Below, one piece after another: positions 30,156-38,789 of a DNA stretch of 64,000 nucleotides. Under the pieces are notes generated by a model that saw only the letters and a list, made by a program, of their open reading frames with translations, had not been told where the DNA came from and searched no databases. Positions within the stretch are counted from its first letter, which is position 1, and every line of letters begins with the position of its first letter. Made by a program: the position numbers and the translations under genes. This stretch comes from Dysgonomonas sp. HDW5A (lineage in GTDB: Bacteria > Bacteroidota > Bacteroidia > Bacteroidales > Dysgonomonadaceae). Location of the stretch: contig NZ_CP049857.1 in assembly GCF_011299555.1 (NCBI RefSeq), positions 2,046,001-2,110,000 on the forward strand, read 5' to 3'.

Positions 30156-30812
30156 TTATTGCAGAAATTCTGCCACATATGGATATAGAACGTCATTATT
30201 CACAACATAACTTCCATGATCATGTCCTTTTATTATCTTTAATACTGCATTAGGCATTGCGTTGACAATATTTTGAAAGCTATCTTCATAATACAGGTCA
30301 TCTTCTGCTCCGATAACCAGGGTCGGGGTATTGATTTCTTTTAAATCGTCTAATTCGATATTCGGTTGCTCCAGCATCATTTTAAATAATGGATCTTGCG
30401 TCTTTTCGTATTCTTCAGCAATCGAGTTATATATATCCAATTTAAAATCGCTAGGTTTTAGATTCACTCCAAGTAACACCATTCGGTTGAACGTCTGAGG
30501 ATATTTTAAAGTAAGTAATAAGCTTATAATTGCTCCGTCACTAAATCCTATTACTGACACATGTTTCAATTCTAGTTTTTCGATAAATTGATGAATGTCT
30601 TCGGCCATAGTTTCATAAGTAAAATCTTCGGTTCTTGTACTGGCACCGTGGTTACGGCTATCAATAGCATATACCGTAAATTGTTTTTCTAATTTACTTA
30701 CCAGTTTATCGAATATTTGTAAATCTTCTCCATTGCCATGCAATAAAATGAGCGGATTTCCATTTCCTTTTACAAGGTAGTTAAGCGTAATATTATTGAC
30801 ATTTATTTCCAT
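30156..30812 (-). CDS. Alpha/beta hydrolase
   Basis: A 218-residue cytoplasmic alpha/beta hydrolase: oxyanion region LILLHGNGED, strand AIDSRNHGAS, nucleophile elbow GFSDGA (Ser near 95), acid GAEDDLYY and histidine GHDHGSY. No signal peptide. The size and HGNG motif fit the small esterase/haloperoxidase-like group; substrate unknown. It is flanked by an oppositely oriented helicase gene and by the porin gene, and seems to be a single-gene unit. Confidence 0.85.
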   Translation of the reverse strand: MEINVNNITLNYLVKGNGNPLILLHGNGEDLQIFDKLVSKLEKQFTVYAIDSRNHGASTRTEDFTYETMAEDIHQFIEKLELKHVSVIGFSDGAIISLLLTLKYPQTFNRMVLLGVNLKPSDFKLDIYNSIAEEYEKTQDPLFKMMLEQPNIELDDLKEINTPTLVIGAEDDLYYEDSFQNIVNAMPNAVLKIIKGHDHGSYVVNNDVLYPYVAEFLQ

Positions 30813-30991
30813 GTGTTTTGATAATTAAGGTCTAAAACCTGTTTTTTTACTCTAATAATTAAATAGTAAGTAAAAGAAAGTATTTAATGAAATGTATCAT
30901 TCAATACTTTCATTGAGATATGTATAATGAACTGATTGTACTCTACACATTGTTTACTATCTGTTGGCTAGGTATACAACTCTAATATAAT

Positions 30992-30999
30992 TATATTTG
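30992..30999 (+). promoter_or_regulatory. Candidate -7 box of the helicase gene
   Basis: TATATTTG matches TAnnTTTG and stands 20 bp before the ATG at 31019, a plausible short leader. A TTG lies 25 bp upstream, a longer spacing than usual. Confidence 0.4.
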
Positions 31000-31018
31000 T
31001 AAGAATAATGACTAATTA

Positions 31019-33187
31019 ATGGGAAATTCATCACCAAACGAAATATTTACTCTTGCAGCCGATATTGTGCTTAATACGTCGCAATCGGTTTTTCTGACAG
31101 GTAAAGCGGGTACAGGTAAGACAACATTCCTGCATTATATCCGTGAGCATGCAAATAAAAATGTAATAGTGGCTGCTCCAACAGGAGTAGCATCAATAAA
31201 TGCAGGGGGAGTAACTCTACATTCTTTATTACAGCTTCCATTCGAGCCGTTTATTCCGAACCTTGAGGGTAAAAAGAAACTTGAATTTCATTTCAAATTG
31301 CGTAAGTCGAAGATTGAGATGTTACGCGAACTCGATCTGCTCATTATAGATGAAGTCAGTATGCTTAGAGCAGATATGCTCGATGCTATAGACTATTTAT
31401 TGAAACGTTATCGCAATAATCAGCAATTATTTGGCGGTGTACAAATTCTCTTCATAGGAGATATGTATCAACTTCCACCGGTGGTACAACAGCATGAGTG
31501 GGATCAAATGAAAGAGTATTATCCGTCCCCATTCTTTTTTCATGCTCAGGCACTGCAAAATAATATGCCTTTGTATATAGAGTTAAAGACTATTTACAGG
31601 CAAAGCGATCAGATTTTTATCGATATCCTTAATCGTATTCGCAATAGCTGCACAACGTCTGCTGACCTACAAATACTGAATAAGCGTTATGATCCTTCTT
31701 TTAAGCTAACAGAGGAAAACAGATATATTGTTCTTTGTACTCATAACTATAAAGCTGATAAAATAAATAATGATGAGCTGGCTCGTCTGACTGCAAAAGC
31801 TGTATCTTTTTCGGGGAAGATAAGTGGCGATTTTGCGGAGAACTCTTTACCTACCGACTTTAATCTATTGCTAAAGGTTGGGGCACAGGTTATGTTTGTG
31901 AAAAACGATGCAGGAGAGAAACGTCGTTATTACAATGGAAAACTGGCAGTCGTTAGTTTTTTATCAGAAAAAAAGATAATCGTCCGGTTCGAAAACGGTC
32001 ATGAAATGGAGCTGGAGGAAGAAACATGGCGCAATGTACGTTATTCGTTAAACGAAGACTCCGGAGATATTCAAGAAGAGGAGCTTGGAGCATTTACTCA
32101 ATATCCGATCCGATTAGCTTGGGCTATTACCATACATAAGAGTCAGGGCTTAACTTTCGACCGTGTTGTAATCGATGCAGGACATGCTTTTGCTGCCGGT
32201 CAGGTGTACGTGGCACTCAGCCGCTGTACTTCTCTGGATGGGATAGTATTGTTTTCTCGTATTGCGGCAGACAGTATTCGCACGGATGAGGGAGCTATAG
32301 CTTTTAGCCGTAAAGAGTTGAAGCAAGACTACCTACAACAAATATTAGAGCAGGAAAAACCTTATTATTGTGCTGAACGATTAAAAAAGGCATTCGACTG
32401 GTCACCCGTAGTCCGTAGTTTGCGTTCGTTCTATGAATTAGTCTCAAGCAAGACCATTCCCAACAAAGAGGAGGTTCAAAAATTAGTTTCACAATTGTAT
32501 TGTAAGGCTGAAGAACAAGAAAAGATATCCCAAAACTTCAGAAAGGAACTTCATTCCATATTATATACATCCAACCCTGATATCTATTTAATAAAAGATA
32601 GGGTAAATAAGGCTGTCTCTTATTTTCATAAAGATCTGCAACAAAACATTATTCTACCAATAGAGAATCACATTAACAGTTTAAAGAATGCTTCTAAGGT
32701 AAAAGCGTATTTGAAAGGGATACGTGAGATTGATGCTACTTTATTATCATTTCTGGCTAAGTTAGAGCATATACGCTATGGTAATATTAACCTCACTGAA
32801 AATATTATTTTTGACAAAGTAATCATTCAAAAAGCAGAAGAGGTACAAGTTGCTGAAAAGAAAGAGAAAGCTCAAAAAGGAGATAGTCAACGTATTACTC
32901 TTTCGTTATTTAATGAAGGAAAATCGGTAAAAGAGATTGTAGCTGAACGTAATTTATCCACTACTACAATTGAAGGGCATTTATCGGGTTTTATCCTTAC
33001 TGGTGATTTGTCTGTTGATAAATTAATCTCTAAAGACAAGCAGGATTATCTCATCCCCCGATTAAAGGAGATACCATTTAATACTCCTTTATCGAGTATC
33101 AAAGAGAACTTACCAAAAGAATATAGCTATCTGGATATTAAATCAATAATCAATCATCTGAGATGGTTGAAAAGCTCTTCCGAATAA
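31019..33187 (+). CDS. PIF1-like SF1B DNA helicase with C-terminal helix-turn-helix
   Basis: The 722-residue protein has Walker A GKAGTGKTT near residue 25, Walker B LLIIDEVSML near 116, the PIF1 pattern GGVQILFIGDMYQLPPVV, motif V/VI-like AWAITIHKSQGLTFDRVV and GQVYVALSRCTSLDG. The last 95 residues carry a RecQ/PIF1-associated helix-turn-helix (VKEIVAERNLSTTTIEGHLSG). It unwinds 5'-3' and probably resolves replication barriers such as G-quadruplexes or R-loops. The ATG at 31019 follows a stop and is the first usable start. A paralogue is encoded in the island at 53580-55607. Confidence 0.92.
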   Translation: MGNSSPNEIFTLAADIVLNTSQSVFLTGKAGTGKTTFLHYIREHANKNVIVAAPTGVASINAGGVTLHSLLQLPFEPFIPNLEGKKKLEFHFKLRKSKIEMLRELDLLIIDEVSMLRADMLDAIDYLLKRYRNNQQLFGGVQILFIGDMYQLPPVVQQHEWDQMKEYYPSPFFFHAQALQNNMPLYIELKTIYRQSDQIFIDILNRIRNSCTTSADLQILNKRYDPSFKLTEENRYIVLCTHNYKADKINNDELARLTAKAVSFSGKISGDFAENSLPTDFNLLLKVGAQVMFVKNDAGEKRRYYNGKLAVVSFLSEKKIIVRFENGHEMELEEETWRNVRYSLNEDSGDIQEEELGAFTQYPIRLAWAITIHKSQGLTFDRVVIDAGHAFAAGQVYVALSRCTSLDGIVLFSRIAADSIRTDEGAIAFSRKELKQDYLQQILEQEKPYYCAERLKKAFDWSPVVRSLRSFYELVSSKTIPNKEEVQKLVSQLYCKAEEQEKISQNFRKELHSILYTSNPDIYLIKDRVNKAVSYFHKDLQQNIILPIENHINSLKNASKVKAYLKGIREIDATLLSFLAKLEHIRYGNINLTENIIFDKVIIQKAEEVQVAEKKEKAQKGDSQRITLSLFNEGKSVKEIVAERNLSTTTIEGHLSGFILTGDLSVDKLISKDKQDYLIPRLKEIPFNTPLSSIKENLPKEYSYLDIKSIINHLRWLKSSSE

Positions 33188-33231
33188 AAAGGGAAAGGAG
33201 TTGGATGAAATGATGATGGGTTGCTAAAATT

Positions 33232-33738
33232 TTATTCTTGTATGATTGAATACATTTTCATATCTATAACAGCACCATTCTTTACTGCATTTTTTCTTAA
33301 AGTGCCTTCGCATTTAAAGCCACATTTTTCAAGTATACGGCATGAGCCCGTATTATGGGCAAATGGTTCTGCAAAAATTCTGATAATATCAGTATTCTGA
33401 AAAACATAGTCACATATTTGTTTTACCGCACTTGTTCCAATCCCTTTGCCCCAGTACGGTTCTGCAATATAATATCCTAATTCGGCTGTTTTTGAATGTA
33501 TATTTGTCTGGCGAAATATGCCTATACTGCCTACTGCCTTGTCTTCAATAGTTATTGCAAAAGCATACACCATTTCGTCATCTGCAGTAAGCATTGTAGT
33601 AATGTATTCTTTGGCATCTTCCGGTGTATAAGGAAAAGGTATACCATCTCTTAAATTATCAAGAATCTTTTTGTTGTTTAGAGCTTCCGAAAGATCATCT
33701 GTATCTTCTATTTTCCATCGGCGTATTTTACATTCCAT
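33232..33738 (-). CDS. GNAT family N-acetyltransferase (RimJ/RimL-like)
   Basis: The 168-residue protein fits the acetyl-CoA-binding GNAT fold. The segment AELGYYIAEPYWGKGIGTSAVKQICDYVF carries the pyrophosphate-binding loop (GKGIGT), and IFAEPFAHNTGSCRILEKCGFKCEG is the typical C-terminal part. It probably acetylates a protein N-terminus or small amine; target unknown. It is a single gene, convergent with the helicase gene. Confidence 0.88.
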   Translation of the reverse strand: MECKIRRWKIEDTDDLSEALNNKKILDNLRDGIPFPYTPEDAKEYITTMLTADDEMVYAFAITIEDKAVGSIGIFRQTNIHSKTAELGYYIAEPYWGKGIGTSAVKQICDYVFQNTDIIRIFAEPFAHNTGSCRILEKCGFKCEGTLRKNAVKNGAVIDMKMYSIIQE

Positions 33739-33808
33739 TTTATTTTCTATTTATCTAGTCTCGCTAAGATAAATATTCTATTAGTATAAATCGGCAATAA
33801 TGATATAA

Positions 33809-33838
33809 AAAAAGCCTCTCAGAAATGAGAGGCTTTTT
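33809..33838. terminator. Hairpin terminator between tRNA-Lys and the GNAT gene
   Basis: A perfect 13-bp stem (AAAAAGCCTCTCA, loop GAAA, TGAGAGGCTTTTT). On the minus strand it stands just after tRNA-Lys and would terminate that transcript. Confidence 0.92.
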
Positions 33839-33844
33839 ATCTAG

Positions 33845-33917
33845 TGATCCTGCTGGGGCTCGAACCCAGGACCCCATCATTAAAAGTGATGTGCTCTACC
33901 AACTGAGCTACAGAATC
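33845..33917 (-). tRNA. tRNA-Lys (anticodon TTT)
   Basis: A 73-base cloverleaf on the minus strand: acceptor GATTCTG pairs with CAGGATC, the D-loop has AGCTCAGTTGGTAGAGC, the anticodon loop is CTTTTAA (TTT, lysine) and the T-arm is CTGGGTTCGAGCCCCAG. CCA is not encoded, which is usual in this phylum. No island is visible next to it. Confidence 0.97.
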
Positions 33918-34033
33918 TACCTATTTGCTTTTCTTTCAAAGCGAGTGCAAAGGTAGTATAATAAATTATATATCCAATAGCATATTGTAAATTTTTGCTA
34001 AATTTGTCACTGATTGATCTTCATCCTGAGGTT

Positions 34034-36829
34034 TTATAAAGGGCGTGGAGGTCTTCCTCCACCTCCCGGAGGACCGAATCTGGGCCCAGAATCATTACCC
34101 ATATCACTCATTTTGGCACCACCTTTGAATATTTGAAAGCGATATATAAAGCTAAACATAAAATAACTTTCTAAAACATTAGTTCTCGATTCGCTTGTAG
34201 ATTCTGTTGAGAAGGATTGAGATATATTCGTTTTTTGATGTAGTATATCGTAAATGCTGAGTTTCAGCGTGCCGTTTTTAGCTTTGAAAACTTGTTTTGA
34301 TACAGAAGCATTCCATAACCATTCATTCAGTTCAAAGCCTTGTGTTGTTCCCGCATTTGCCGAATAATTGAGATCGGTATCCACCACAAAGTTGTATGGT
34401 AGATATAATGTCGTATTAAAGGTGCCTCCATAGTTATAAACAGTACGGTCTTGAAGGTTTCCTAAACTGTTATTTGTTGTTGTGTATCTAATGTTACCTC
34501 GAAGCCCAAAATCAACTAAATCAGATCTGTATTGCAGACCTAAACTTTCTGCAAGGTTCAGGTTATTTGCTGTATTTCTTAGTGTATCTATATAAGCGTT
34601 ATTGCGTGCATAGCTCACAAAAGACATGGAGTTTATTGAAAACTTTTTGTTTTTTAGAGGTCTGTTCATTATCAGTCGTAAATTTGTACTCCAATTGCCA
34701 TTTATATTGTCAAAAGTGCGTTCTTGCCTACCTCCAGATAGTGTTGTTGTTCGTGAAACGATGTCATTTGAAGCAAAATTAAACCCTCCGAATACCATAA
34801 TTGCACTGGCTTTCTCCGGATTAAATTTTTGATAGCGCATTCTGAACCTATTGCTGAAGGTTGGTTTCAGATTGGGATTACCATAACTTATATTCAATGG
34901 ATCCGATTCGTCTCTTACGCTCGATAATTGGGTGGTTGTTGGCTGAGTAGTTGACCCTGAATAATCGATACGAAGATTATGTCTTTTATCCCAAAGATAG
35001 TTAAATTGGGCAACAGGTGCATAGTTGAGAACATTGTTGGATATTTCGGCACTTTCTTTAGGTGTAATAATCCAGTTATTCATTCTGGAAGGTTGCAGCA
35101 TAACTCCAATTGTATAATTGTATTTTGCTCTTACCGATTTGAAATTGATTCCTATTTCCTGATTTATGAAGTCATTCTTCAGATTCTTTGTCGCTGTAGA
35201 GTCGATGATTGTGTAGTTTCCGGAACCATCGTTTCTGAATGTATTTTGGTCAGCAACAGAATAATTTTTTCTGAAGCTATAATTAAACTGAATAAAGTTA
35301 TTTCGACCGATAGGCTCTACATATGACAGATAGGCTCTCCAATTATGGCCGTTGTTTTTTTGTTTGGTATGTATATCAATAATTGAAATGGAATCGGGTT
35401 TGAGATCTTCTCTTGTGGCTTTCTTCGACCAACTGTCGATGTCATTATCCAAATCATTGAAGCCTCCTGACAAACTTAAGCTAACTACTCGTCCTTTTTT
35501 ACCCAATTTACGGCTTATTTCTAGTCTCGCATTTGCCGATCTGGTTTCTCCTTCCGAAAAATAAGTAGAGTTACCCCAGTTGATACTATCATTTACATCT
35601 TCATAAGAGCTGATGAATTCACTAACATTGGATGTCCTATTTTTACCATATTGCAAATTGGGTGAAAATATGATTTTAGTTAATGAGTCGGGGGTCCACT
35701 CGAAACGAAAATCTACTCCATAGTTATCACTTTTGTTTTCGCCTTTATTGTTTGTGTTTTGAAATAAGTTTCCTTTTGGATTATTGGGTGTGAATCGTTC
35801 CACATGTTTTGAGGTTATTACATCATTTTCTGTTCTTCCCGCACGGGTGTTACCTCCCCATTTTAATTTATCAGAAGGAGTTATAGAGAAGTTAAAGCCT
35901 CCACTTGTCGATTTTATAATTCCATTTCCACCACCAAAGTTAATTCCGCTCGGGCGAAAACCTCGAAATGAATTTCCTGCATTATCCGTGAATCCTTCGT
36001 TATTGGTGTTGTTTGATCCCCCCATCAATGTAAATTGACTATCATTATGCATATAGTTGGCTATACCACTTACGCCATATCTGTCGTCACTCCCTAATCC
36101 TGAAGTTGTACTTCCGTACAACCCCTGTTTCATATTCTTTTTTATGGTTAAATTAATAACGGTTTCATCGTCGCCATCATCAAATCCGGTCATTTGAGCC
36201 ATATCCGATTTCCTGTCTAAGACCTGTAGTTTATCGACCATTGCTGCGGGAAGGTTCTTTGAAGCTACTTTCGGATCATCGCTAAAGAATTCTTTACCAT
36301 CTACCAATATTTTTTTTATCTCCTTGCCGTTCACTGTTATTTTTCCTTCGGAGTCTACCTCTGCTCCCGGCATTTTCTTTAGTAAATCTTCAACAACAGC
36401 ACTGGGTTGTACTTTGTATGAATCGGCATTATATTCTACGGTATCTCCTTTTATCGCAATTTCGGCGGCTTTGGCTGTTACAATCGCTTCGCTCAACATA
36501 ATTCCATCGGCACTCAGTAGTATATTGTCCATTACGACCGATTTTTTGCTTGCATCAACATTGGTAAAGCTTTCTTTGTAACCTAAATAAGACACACTAA
36601 CAATGTATTTTCCCGGATTCACTGTAATTAAGAACTTTCCGGCATCATCCGTTGCCAGTCCTGTTACATAAGTACTATCTCTTTCTTTTAGAATTCTGAT
36701 GCTGGCTTGCTCAATAGGACTATTATCGGTCTTATCCAAAACTGTCCCTGTAATTCTGGTATTATTTTGTGCGGCAAGAGGTAGTAGAATACATATTACC
36801 ATTGCAAATGCGAGCAGAAGTTTTTTCAT
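34034..36829 (-). CDS. Outer-membrane beta-barrel protein with carboxypeptidase-regulatory domain (TonB receptor-like)
   Basis: The 931-residue protein has a signal peptide (first 20 residues, ending AAQ), a CarboxypepD-regulatory-like domain (about 22-110, ITGTVLDKTDNSPIEQASIRI), a plug-like domain (about 125-220, VVEDLLKKMPGAEVDSEGKITVNG) and a long barrel of the OMP_b-brl_3 type. The C-terminal tail is rich in Gly and Pro (GPRFGPPGGGGRPPRPL), not a normal barrel end. There is no SusD-type partner nearby, so it is not a polysaccharide-utilisation SusC pair. It probably imports or binds a ligand at the outer membrane. Confidence 0.85.
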   Translation of the reverse strand: MKKLLLAFAMVICILLPLAAQNNTRITGTVLDKTDNSPIEQASIRILKERDSTYVTGLATDDAGKFLITVNPGKYIVSVSYLGYKESFTNVDASKKSVVMDNILLSADGIMLSEAIVTAKAAEIAIKGDTVEYNADSYKVQPSAVVEDLLKKMPGAEVDSEGKITVNGKEIKKILVDGKEFFSDDPKVASKNLPAAMVDKLQVLDRKSDMAQMTGFDDGDDETVINLTIKKNMKQGLYGSTTSGLGSDDRYGVSGIANYMHNDSQFTLMGGSNNTNNEGFTDNAGNSFRGFRPSGINFGGGNGIIKSTSGGFNFSITPSDKLKWGGNTRAGRTENDVITSKHVERFTPNNPKGNLFQNTNNKGENKSDNYGVDFRFEWTPDSLTKIIFSPNLQYGKNRTSNVSEFISSYEDVNDSINWGNSTYFSEGETRSANARLEISRKLGKKGRVVSLSLSGGFNDLDNDIDSWSKKATREDLKPDSISIIDIHTKQKNNGHNWRAYLSYVEPIGRNNFIQFNYSFRKNYSVADQNTFRNDGSGNYTIIDSTATKNLKNDFINQEIGINFKSVRAKYNYTIGVMLQPSRMNNWIITPKESAEISNNVLNYAPVAQFNYLWDKRHNLRIDYSGSTTQPTTTQLSSVRDESDPLNISYGNPNLKPTFSNRFRMRYQKFNPEKASAIMVFGGFNFASNDIVSRTTTLSGGRQERTFDNINGNWSTNLRLIMNRPLKNKKFSINSMSFVSYARNNAYIDTLRNTANNLNLAESLGLQYRSDLVDFGLRGNIRYTTTNNSLGNLQDRTVYNYGGTFNTTLYLPYNFVVDTDLNYSANAGTTQGFELNEWLWNASVSKQVFKAKNGTLKLSIYDILHQKTNISQSFSTESTSESRTNVLESYFMFSFIYRFQIFKGGAKMSDMGNDSGPRFGPPGGGGRPPRPL

Positions 36830-37145
36830 TGATCAAAAAAGCATTATTGTTGAGAGGTTTTAAGCACTATGTATCATAAGACAACAGTTGAGAAGAAAGG
36901 TTTAATCGGCAATCTTCTTTTTTTATATTTTTTTGTAGATAATTCGCAATATCATCATATTTACGAATTATTAATTTTTTAGAATCTCCTAAAAGTTTAT
37001 TTATTAGCTAAATTTGGAGTTTAAACTAATACTGCTTTGTTTAAAGGCAGAGTGTTTGTTTGTCCTCTTGTTGTTCTTTGTTAACAGATGAAGATTATCA
37101 GTTCACTCTTATAATTATTGCAGTTATTACAATTAATAATTATTT
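36830..37145. other. Divergent intergenic region
   Basis: This 316-bp region lies between the minus-strand barrel gene and the plus-strand nucleotidase genes. It has one -7-like TAAATTTG (37009-37016, plus) without a matching -33 box. No gene, tRNA or hairpin is seen. Confidence 0.5.
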
Positions 37146-37898
37146 ATGAAGAAGATGATTGGGGGTGCAATGTTGCTTACATTGTGTTTTTCCTGCTCCC
37201 ACCAGCAGTATGTTGCTACCGGTTTGCAAGCTCAACGATATCCAATTGTGGCGGCAGACTATTCTCAGACCAATAATGAGATGCAATCTCTTGTAGATCA
37301 CTATAAGATGAAGCTTGATAATGAAATGAATCAGGTTATAGGTGTTTCGACTCAGGATATGACTTATGGACGTCCCGAAAGTTTGTTGACAAATCTTACC
37401 TCGGATGTGATGGAAGCATATGGTAATAAGTATACCGATGATGCCTGTGATTTAGCTTGCATGAATGTACATGGACATCGGGCGAATTTGTCGAAGGGTA
37501 ATATTACGATTGGTAATATTTTTGAAATATATTCATTTGAGAATACCTTAGTTTTAATCAAGCTAAAAGGAAGTGATCTGTTAGATGCTTTTGAGTCTTA
37601 TGCAAAAATGGGAGGATCGGGCATATCTTCTACAGTTAAATTGCTGATAAAAGATGGAAAGTTAGAAAGTGCAACCGTGAAAGGCTTGCCCGTGGATAAA
37701 GATAAAGTATATACAATTATTACGCTTGATTATCTGGCTGACGGTAATGACGGATTGGATGCTTTTAAAAACTCGATTGAAGTTATAGAACCCGGATTGA
37801 CGCTTCGTGATGCTATGATGCAATATGTGAAAGATCAAACGGCAAACGGTAAAGAAATATCATCTGTATTAGACGGGCGAATAATTATTGAAAAATGA
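37146..37898 (+). CDS. Lipoprotein with 5'-nucleotidase C-terminal domain
   Basis: The 250-residue protein has a lipoprotein signal (LCFSC, lipid on Cys17). The body matches the substrate-binding C-terminal domain of UshA-type 5'-nucleotidases: NLTSDVMEAY, ACMNVHGHRANLSKGNITIGNIFEIYSFENTLVLIKLKG and GNDGLDAFKNS. The catalytic metallophosphatase domain is absent from this protein and is encoded by the next gene, 63 bp downstream. The two gene products probably work together in the periplasm to salvage nucleotides. This split layout in reversed order is known from other Bacteroidetes. Confidence 0.88.
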   Translation: MKKMIGGAMLLTLCFSCSHQQYVATGLQAQRYPIVAADYSQTNNEMQSLVDHYKMKLDNEMNQVIGVSTQDMTYGRPESLLTNLTSDVMEAYGNKYTDDACDLACMNVHGHRANLSKGNITIGNIFEIYSFENTLVLIKLKGSDLLDAFESYAKMGGSGISSTVKLLIKDGKLESATVKGLPVDKDKVYTIITLDYLADGNDGLDAFKNSIEVIEPGLTLRDAMMQYVKDQTANGKEISSVLDGRIIIEK

Positions 37899-37961
37899 GA
37901 TAGTAAACCTCTTGATTATTAAATGCAAAGTTTGAATTACTGTAAAAGATAAAGATTTAAG

Positions 37962-38789
37962 ATGAAATTAAGAAATATATTACTATTCTCACTATTGTTT
38001 ATAGGGTTGATGGTAAACGCCCAAAAGAAGATTGTGATTTTAGGCACAAATGATACTCATAGTCGTATAGAGCCGATTCCCGAGAATGATAAAAGTTACG
38101 GAGGAATGGGAGGTGTTGTTGCTCGTGAAGCTTTTATTGAAGGGATAAGAAATCAAAATAAGAATGTACTGTTGTTTGATGCAGGAGACTTTGTGCAAGG
38201 CACACCTTATTTTAATCTTTTTCATGGACGAGTTGAGGCTCAGGCTATGAATCTGATGAAGTATGATGCCGGAACATTGGGTAATCATGAGTTTGATTAC
38301 GGTCTGGATACGCTGAAAATGATTGTAAAGAAGCTAAACTTCCCTATACTGAATTGTAATTACGATTTTTCGAAGACGGTGCTCAAAGATGATATAAAGC
38401 CTTATGTTATTTTGAAGCGATTCGGTCTGAAAATAGGAGTCCTGGGAGTCGGTGTAGATCCCGAGGGATTGGTTCAAAAAAATAAATATGAAGGAATGGA
38501 GTTTAAGCCAGCTATAAGCAGTGTAAACTTTTATGCTAAAATTCTCAAGGATTCTAAAAAATGCGACTTGGTAGTTTGCTTGTCACACTTGGGATACAAT
38601 GACGATATAAAGTTGGCGGAGCAGTCTAAAAATGTAGATATTATTATTGGAGGACATTCGCATACTTATATGGAAAAACCTGATATGCGTACGAATCTGG
38701 ATGGAAAAGAGGTTTTGATTTTCCAAACAGGAAAGAGTGGGGCGTATGTAAATAAAATTGAGGTAGAATTAGATAAAATCAAAAAATAA
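37962..38789 (+). CDS. 5'-nucleotidase-type metallophosphatase (catalytic domain)
   Basis: The 275-residue protein has a signal peptide (first 20 residues, ending VNAQ) and the five metal-binding motifs of calcineurin-like phosphatases: GTNDTHSR, DAGDFVQG, GNHEFDYG, CLSHLGY and GGHSHTYM. This is the N-terminal, catalytic half of UshA-like 5'-nucleotidases, while the substrate-binding half is the preceding gene. It removes phosphate from nucleotides in the periplasm. Its stop overlaps the start of the GH3 gene (TAATG), so translation is coupled. Confidence 0.92.
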   Translation: MKLRNILLFSLLFIGLMVNAQKKIVILGTNDTHSRIEPIPENDKSYGGMGGVVAREAFIEGIRNQNKNVLLFDAGDFVQGTPYFNLFHGRVEAQAMNLMKYDAGTLGNHEFDYGLDTLKMIVKKLNFPILNCNYDFSKTVLKDDIKPYVILKRFGLKIGVLGVGVDPEGLVQKNKYEGMEFKPAISSVNFYAKILKDSKKCDLVVCLSHLGYNDDIKLAEQSKNVDIIIGGHSHTYMEKPDMRTNLDGKEVLIFQTGKSGAYVNKIEVELDKIKK